NCBI GenBank assembly: GCA_950295325.1
Contig: OX485806.1
Location: 5,704,001-5,768,000, forward strand
DNA length: 64,000 nt
From: Polytrichum commune
Lineage: Eukaryota; Streptophyta; Polytrichopsida; Polytrichales; Polytrichaceae
Reading direction: 5' to 3'
The notes beneath the pieces are model-generated. The model was not told the DNA's origin and did no database searches. It was given only the letters and a program-made list of their open reading frames with translations. Of the stretch, positions 58,301-64,000 are shown piece after piece. Position 1 is the stretch's first letter; each line of letters starts with the position of its first letter. The translations under genes were made by a program, and so were the position numbers.

Positions 58301-58423
58301 GGCAACGTTGCCCGAATCGCGTGGGTAGGGATGTGAAAAGTTTCGGGGGGCAGAGGCAATGGTGGGCCCCACCAGCATCTGTCACGCCGGACAAAGCTCG
58401 TTGGGGTCTCTTTAGCGTCTGCC
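55389..58423. mobile_element. Non-autonomous Mutator-like element with arms of about 1.05 kb
   Basis: Both ends are GGCAGACGCTAAAGAGACC in inverted orientation, flanked by ATAATACAC on each side. The left arm (55389-56450) and right arm (about 57370-58423) are inverted copies with few differences. Each arm contains a 430-bp internal duplication marked by catataacccatattgagtg (left arm 55693 and 56120, mirrored in the right arm). No transposase frame is present. The matching 113-133-codon frames in the two arms are reflections of the arm sequence. Confidence 0.92.
56530..57280. repeat. Tandem array with GAAGGACAAA core
   Basis: About 25 imperfect units of 26-30 bp of the form taatgaaactaactgaagg + acaaac between the two arms. 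The same gaaggaca motif recurs in the arms. Confidence 0.9.
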
Positions 58424-58432
58424 ATAATACAC
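58424..58432. repeat. 9-bp target-site duplication, right copy
   Basis: ATAATACAC directly after the outer end ...GCGTCTGCC of the right arm. Confidence 0.9.
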
Positions 58433-59226
58433 AGAGCTCGAGCCTCCGCTGACAATGTCCTCTCTCCATTCATCCATCCATCCCCCCATCCTGCCTCCAT
58501 TCATCCATGACTACTTGCTCTCCCCGACAGGAACTCGTCCTTGCGCCTCACCCATTCGTCTATCCTACCACCTGACTAATTAATTATACAGGAGACCTTC
58601 TGTAGCTGGTTTTAGGCAAAATGGCACAAATGATTTTGTTCAAGCGTCGCATATGGTAATAAAACATTTTCTGCCAAATAGAAATTTGAAGAAAAAAAAA
58701 TGCAATCTAGGGAATCTATTATACATAGAAGAGCAGTGTTTTCTTGTTTGTGACCGGGATATGGTTCTAGCCGCGAAAAAAACCCGCCCCTCCCATGTTG
58801 AACATGTAGTGAACTGTATTTCACCCAATTAATCCTTTTGCATGGATGCGAAAGTTTACCTTTGTAGATGCAATTCATAAATATTGGATGGATGAAGCCT
58901 AGGGCTTCTACACGACATTGATGAAAATGAATGGATGATGGATGAAGTTGGATGTGGAGAAATGACCGAAGTAAATAAAACTTTTGGGCTCACCAACATG
59001 CCTATCCTATAGCTACTAGGAATTGCCCTCTAGGTGTTACGTAGTAGTAGCTTAGCCACTGCCCTTGATACGCATTGGCCAACGCCGTAATACTTGAAAT
59101 TTTGTAAGTTGCCCTTGCCATGTTGTTTGCTAACAATAGTCTTATTTGACGACCTATGTTAGAGTGGTGTGTGGTGAGGTGTGGGTCTAAAAAAACATAT
59201 CCTACGAGAAGTGGGCGGATCGGAGG

Positions 59227-59257
<31 letters not shown>

Positions 59258-59555
59258 ATTTAAGGACCATCTGCCTCAGGTGAGTGAGTTCTCAATGGTC
59301 GGAGTTTTCATCGTTGTTCAGGATCCTCCAGGGTTACCCCTAATTTAGAAAAACTCCAGAGGTCACCAAGCCTCCTCTGGTGCTACTATACCCTCAAGCT
59401 TCGGACTTGCAAAGTTCTCCCGCGACGTGGAAAGGAGCCATCGAATCCCAATATGGATGGAAACTCACAACTCGGCAGACTTTTTACTCTTTAAATGTTC
59501 TGCAAAATGGCAGTCCACTTGGATAATATGTCTTCTATTCAGACCAGTGATCGGG
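58433..59555. other. Intergenic DNA
   Basis: Contains CATC-rich sequence near 58470-58510 and a run of 29 A at 59227-59255. The A run could be a retroposon tail, but no flanking duplication was found. No supported gene. Confidence 0.4.
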
Positions 59556-59559
59556 GAGA

Positions 59560-59800
59560 TTTTTGGGCATAATCGGTTGAGATCCTACTGTTTGCAAGTC
59601 CAGCCGGTTACATGTTGACATCCTTCGGTTTTTCTATATTAATTTGAGGTATATTCTATAGATTCTTTAAAACGATTGGCAATTCTCCTGAAGTCTTGAA
59701 CTTCAACCGGTTATTTCTCAAACTCAACCAGTTCATCTGAAACTAACTGCCGGTTCTCCCCGATCATTGATTTAGACCCCTTGTTTGTTAGTGTAGAATC
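59560..59800 (-). repeat. Dispersed CCGGTT-rich repeat, inverted copy
   Basis: The reverse complement matches 54590-54830 (aaccggttatttctcaaact, tttgggcataat, gccggttacatgttgacat). Confidence 0.7.
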
Positions 59801-59871
59801 CAGAGTTACAAATCAACCAAGCCACACACCACCAGGCACTCAGACGGGCAAGCTATATAGGTGGAGAGAAG

Positions 59872-60129
59872 ATGGAAAAATTGAAGGTTAGGAGAACCAG
59901 ATGTGCAGATTGGAGCGATGAAGAAACCACAGTTTTGGTGCAGTTCAAGAGGAAAGCCTACCTACACTATGAAGAAGGCAACCTCGTCTGGATTCAAATT
60001 TCCGGTGAGATTTCCAAAACATTTGCCCAAGTAAAATGCCGAATGAGATGGGCCTGGCCAGTGCTCAAGGCCAGAATGTTTTACAGGAAGCCAAGAAATA
60101 GACAGCTCAATTATGCCCAAAAAATGTGA
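59872..60129 (+). CDS. Small Myb/SANT-like protein, possibly truncated
   Basis: An 85-codon frame starting at an ATG. Residues about 10-60 read RCADWSDEETTVLVQFKRKA, then LVWIQISGEISKTFAQVKCR and MRWAWPVLKA. The order W...EE...L...W..I.......Q.K.R..W is that of Myb/SANT-like or trihelix DNA-binding domains, found in transcription factors and in Harbinger-type transposon accessory proteins. It ends soon after the domain, so it may be a first exon or a truncated copy. It follows a dispersed repeat, and no regulatory site could be assigned. Confidence 0.4.
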   Translation: MEKLKVRRTRCADWSDEETTVLVQFKRKAYLHYEEGNLVWIQISGEISKTFAQVKCRMRWAWPVLKARMFYRKPRNRQLNYAQKM

Positions 60130-62274
60130 CCTCAATTTCAATGATTGTAGTTGGAGATCTAAAGTTTTTTTGACAAATGCAACCGTATAGATGCTTCTAG
60201 CTTAGAGGTGAGTACTTACAATTCAAATTTCAATTGTTGAAGATCTGTCATGTAAGAGATTATAATAGGAATGGCAATAGTGGTCTTGAGGGGCATTAAT
60301 TTAGAATTTAAATTAGGGTTGGTTTTGTGATCGAACCTGCACTCAAATAATTTCCAGATGCCAAAATGTTAGCCTCATTCAAAAGAGGGGCAATATATCA
60401 ACTCAAATCGGCTCACGAATCTTGAAACCATTGTTTTGTGATACTTTGGGAAGCTTTGCAATTTGAGGCAGTGGTGCCACAACTACACACCTTCCACATG
60501 AATTCACACCCACCCACACATGTGCAACTAAGAATTCCAACGGTAGATGTCTAAAATATGTTGCGTTTGTGTGCCATGCAAAATTTCAATTCAACTGGGA
60601 ATCATTTGCACATAGGGATCAAAAAAATAAAAATAAAAATCCATGTTTAAAATATGTTGCCTTAAAATGCAGAGGAGACAAATGCAAGATTTGGTTCGTG
60701 AACCGGTTCCATTGTAAATTGGTTGAGAGCACACTCCCATACTTGAATTAATCCAAATGTACTTGACTTTGTGGAATCAAAATTATTCACGTAGCAAAAT
60801 CTAGCAAGATCCAAATTATTTTGTCCCTATTCATGCAGGAAGCAAAATGATGTTTTCTTTTGATTTTTCTTGTGCAAGATCCAAAAAATTCACTCTTATT
60901 ATTGTGTGTTTGTGATCCGTTGTTGGTATCCAAGACAAATCGCTATAAATGGAAATTTAAGCCTATTTTTCTAAACCCCATGTGATGATCACAAAACACC
61001 GTATTTTATGATGCATCAAACTAAGAAAGTGCTACAATAATTTCATAAGGTACATATAGGAATAACTTTGTGACTCTCATGAACATTGTTGATGATTCCA
61101 TTCAATCTCATCGTCATCTTTGTTGTTTTTCACCTATGACAAATAATTGTGGTACTTTTTTTTTAACTCAAGAGGTGATTGACCAAATTCCCACGAAGGT
61201 TCACAAATCCTACATACCGTTGCACAAGCGTCAAATAGTGATTTGAGCTCCATTACATTCTATATCTCCTTATGGGGGGCATCCCTAGACAAGGATGGAA
61301 GCCATTGCAACAAGAATATTTAATGGGTCGATTACAAGAACATACAAATCTTGAATCTAGCTTATCTTGGTTCATGTTAATTTTAAATATGTCAACTTAT
61401 ATAAGCTAGTTTTTAGGCAAATGATAAAGTTTATCTAGGTTCTAACAATGTTGGGTTTCTTTTCGAATATGTAGAAATTGCCTCTTTAACTCCTCAGCAT
61501 CGAGAGGCCCTCTCAAGTCTAAAATCAATCCATTCATTAAAAACAAATTCAAGGGCACCCACATTGTGTATTTGAACTACAAACTTTAATGACATATGAG
61601 GTATTCAACTGATTCAAAAAATGCACTTGGAGAGTAAGTAAATGCTAGATAGGGTCAATATTGACATAATTAGCTAAAAATGAAACTATGTACCTCAAAT
61701 ATGTGATGTTTTTGTGCATGCAAAGACATGTAGGGGCCTCTTGGACGTTTAAGGGTTAAATTTGGATGTAGGACCTACCAATTTTGTTAGCTATTGAACC
61801 TAGGATGGTGTTTGTTTTTTGAGTACATAATTCATTCTCGTTTGTACCACATGTGTTTCTTGGTTGTCCATTCTTAGCTACAAACTTCGTTGAGCACTTC
61901 TCAAATATAGGGGTCCTATTAAGTTAGCTAAATGTTTTAGCTTAACACTTTAAATGAAACACTTAAATTGTCACATAAAATCCACATGGCACATACCTTA
62001 AAGAAGTCGGGCCTAATTTTGGTTGCTTAATTTGGTTACCTATCTTTATAAAACACATGTATATTAGTGGTTGATTGCAAATTTGGGAATAGACACCAAA
62101 AAGACACTTGTTAAAAACATATTGAATTACGTGCTTAAAATTTGTTACCACTCCATGTTCAGTAGGCAAAACAATTGGCATGGGGGGGTATTCGGTCTTC
62201 TCTCTCGCAGTCTCTTCCTCACTGCACGCCCTCACTCCAGAGGTTCTCCCCAGCCACGGCAATCCAAATTTGAT
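60130..62274. other. Intergenic AT-rich DNA
   Basis: No supported gene or repeat. It ends at the target duplication GCACA (62275-62279) of LTR copy B. Confidence 0.45.
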
Positions 62275-62279
62275 GCACA

Positions 62280-63815
62280 TGTGAGGCCAAATCCACCACC
62301 CTTAAGCGTCCTAGTCCGGGTGATGACTTTGGGAATCACATTATCTATTACAACATCTAACCATATGCAAGGAATTTTTCATGTTCGAATGAACACGTAT
62401 TGTATCACTCATTGTGCTTTATTAATGTTGGCCTCTTGGCTTGTGCTAGAGTTGGCTTTCTCAAGAGTCCAACCCGCGGCTTTAGCCGCGCATGCCCTTA
62501 CGGACATTCCCCTCACTCTTTTGATCTTCACCCCATCTATCTTGCCATTGCAAGAGTCCTTCACATTCTCCATTAATAATGCAAGTAAGTTATTTCGAAC
62601 GATAGGTGCAAGTGTTGAAAAACACTTTACTCTATAGTCAATGTTACATTTAATCATATGAGACTTCCACACTCCTTGCCTATCCTATTGAGCCTAACAC
62701 TTGCCTAATAACTATTTTAGTCTACGATTGGTCTAACACCCTATTGGGTAGTTTAGTGGCACCCTCCACACAATTTTAGCCTTAGCTTACTAATTCTACC
62801 AACTGTCTAATTAGCCATGGGTACAACTCCCACCTAGTTACCGGCGGCCCCTTGATAGCCTCGGATTCCACAACTTAGTACTCTTAATACCAGCAAGGTC
62901 ACAGTCTCGGCTGCCCAGCTTATACCAGCAAAGGTTACGGTCTCGGCTCCACAGCTGAAACCAGCAAAGGTTACAGTCTCGGCTCCACAGCCTGAACCAG
63001 AAAGGTCAGCAGTCGCGGCTGCTCCAGCTGAAACCAGCAAAGGTCACAGTCTCGGCTGCCCAGCTTAAGGCCAGCAAGGGTCCTATTGACTATATGCTAA
63101 TTCTATTTGGCTAGCTACCCTTAATGCAACCCCTCTAATTCACTAATCAAAGGTTTTTTTTTTTTTTTGTTCTTCTTTTCCTTGCTCCTAAGTCATGAAC
63201 TAATCTAACACACTAATTTTGCTACTACCACCTAATCACTACATGTAAACTTAAGCTCTAGAGCTCCCTCACTTGGGAGGCCTTGAGAGAGAGAGCTTAA
63301 CTAACTAACTTCACTAAAACTAATGTCACACACACGTGGCTCAAGCTCTTTAAGAGCTTGCTCCCTTGAGAGCGCTTGATGGAGAGAGTTGCAAATGAGA
63401 GAAAGAACACCTTCAGTAGCAAAGAGGGAGAGAGGGAGAGGGAGAGAGAGGTGAGGATAGGGTGGGAGGATTAGCACCTCCAATCACAATCCTTTAACCC
63501 TCTCCTCCAAAGTAGGGACTAATCCCCATCCACCAAGCTTCCTTCTTCCTAAACTACCAAAGTGGATCCAAAAGTGGGCATTTAACCCGCGGACCTCACC
63601 TTGCCTCACCTTACCCCTTACTCACATAATCAAGGCATCCTCTTATTGAAATCAAACCTTGAAATAACTACACAACACATTCTAATGCCTAAACTTAAAT
63701 CCACACCACACTTCACTCTTTTTATGTTTTGTGAATAATCATAACACATCAAAGTCAAACTAAAATTGGTTTCAAAGAGTTAATCACCACATGTGGGCAC
63801 CATTTTGGGCTCACA
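62280..63815 (+). mobile_element. Solo LTR-like element, family 1, copy B
   Basis: Starts TGTGAGGCCAAATCCACC with cgtcctagtccgggtgatg, and ends gggcaccattttgggctcaca. Perfect 5-bp target duplication GCACA (62275-62279 and 63816-63820). Length 1536 bp, no coding capacity. It carries its own minisatellite (62896-63076) and a GA-rich run near 63420-63450. Confidence 0.92.
62896..63076. repeat. Minisatellite inside LTR copy B (about 36 bp x 5)
   Basis: Units of the form ggttacagtctcggctcca + cagctgaaaccagcaaa. It shares the tcggctcc core with the copy A minisatellite but differs in unit length. Confidence 0.85.
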
Positions 63816-63840
63816 GCACATCTCGTCATTCGGGTGCTTG

Positions 63841-63898
63841 TTTTGTTTTTTTTTTTTTTTTTGAGACAGAAGGCCAACCGGGCCAACGCCAAAACATT
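63841..63898 (-). mobile_element. 5'-truncated LINE 3' end with target duplication
   Basis: A run of T with one G (63841-63862) is followed by gagacagaaggccaaccggg. Read on the minus strand it ends ...ggccttctgtctc + poly(A), typical of plant L1-like LINE tails. The 14-bp flank cattcgggtgcttg is present on both sides (63827-63840 and 63899-63912), as expected for target-primed reverse transcription. Only the tail was inserted. Confidence 0.8.
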
Positions 63899-64000
63899 CA
63901 TTCGGGTGCTTGGTCGCTGCTTCTTTGCCAAAAATCGGTGTATACAAAGGTACATGCTGCGGATTCCTGCTCGTCGGTTTGTGCTTTTCATGTAATCTTA

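Noticed and set aside
58978..58996. Another family-1 end (cttttgggctcacc)
   Set aside because: The terminal CA is absent, no start lies at a fitting distance and no duplication was found.
59851..59860. TATA box (ctatatagg) for the Myb-like ORF
   Set aside because: Only about 13-19 bp before the ATG, too close for a normal start site.

Overview
The window looks like nuclear DNA of a land plant, most probably a moss or another seed-free plant. Its main host locus encodes protein kinase, NB-ARC and leucine-rich repeats in one gene. That order is established for bryophytes, where it is called the PK-NBS-LRR or PNL class, and it is not the usual flowering-plant order. Spliceosomal introns, Mutator-like and Harbinger-like DNA transposons, LTR elements and long AT-rich gaps agree with this. 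The species is not determined. No rRNA gene, canonical tRNA gene or CRISPR array was seen.

Layout. 1-4794: a GC-rich stretch with decayed coding sequence of unknown family, its last exon cut by an LTR element (3464-4772). 4795-11800: repeats, a solo LTR (7456-8376) and a decayed PIF/Harbinger transposase (about 10267-11370, minus). 13311-16238: a long 2-oxoglutarate/Fe(II) oxygenase frame broken only by two in-frame stops; a partial copy lies at 18281-18907. 19091-19357: a fragment like the end of a non-LTR reverse transcriptase. 20592-29354 (minus): a kinase / NB-ARC / LRR gene with three exons and nearly 60 LRRs of 72 bp, split by an LTR element at 22848-23899. 29360-38570: mostly featureless, with tandem repeats and one MITE candidate. 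38580-40636: an LTR element holding a second, nested LTR. 41252-45500: a Mutator-like transposon with a DDE/SWIM transposase and, divergently, a gene resembling the C-terminal half of a DNA adenine/cytosine-N4 methyltransferase. 45501-46964 and 52394-52870 (minus): a second kinase / NB-ARC gene, now a pseudogene, cut in the kinase Gly-rich loop by a 5.4-kb LTR-type insertion (46965-52393) and ended in NB-ARC by the Mutator-like element. 55389-58423: a non-autonomous Mutator-like element with arms of about 1.05 kb and a 9-bp target duplication. 59872-60129: a small Myb/SANT-like ORF. 62280-63815: another LTR element, followed by a 58-bp LINE tail.

How it fits together. The host content is an immune-receptor cluster (two kinase-NB-ARC-LRR paralogues) and an oxygenase with a partial duplicate. 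The rest is transposons, many inserted into these genes. Five elements of one LTR-like family (TGTGAGCCCAAA...TTTGGGCTCACA) have 5-bp duplications, so insertion sites and former reading frames can be followed exactly. Several otherwise clean frames carry single stops (TGA or TAA) explicable by C-to-T change. This suggests methylation-driven decay. Transcript evidence would be needed to exclude stop removal at RNA level.
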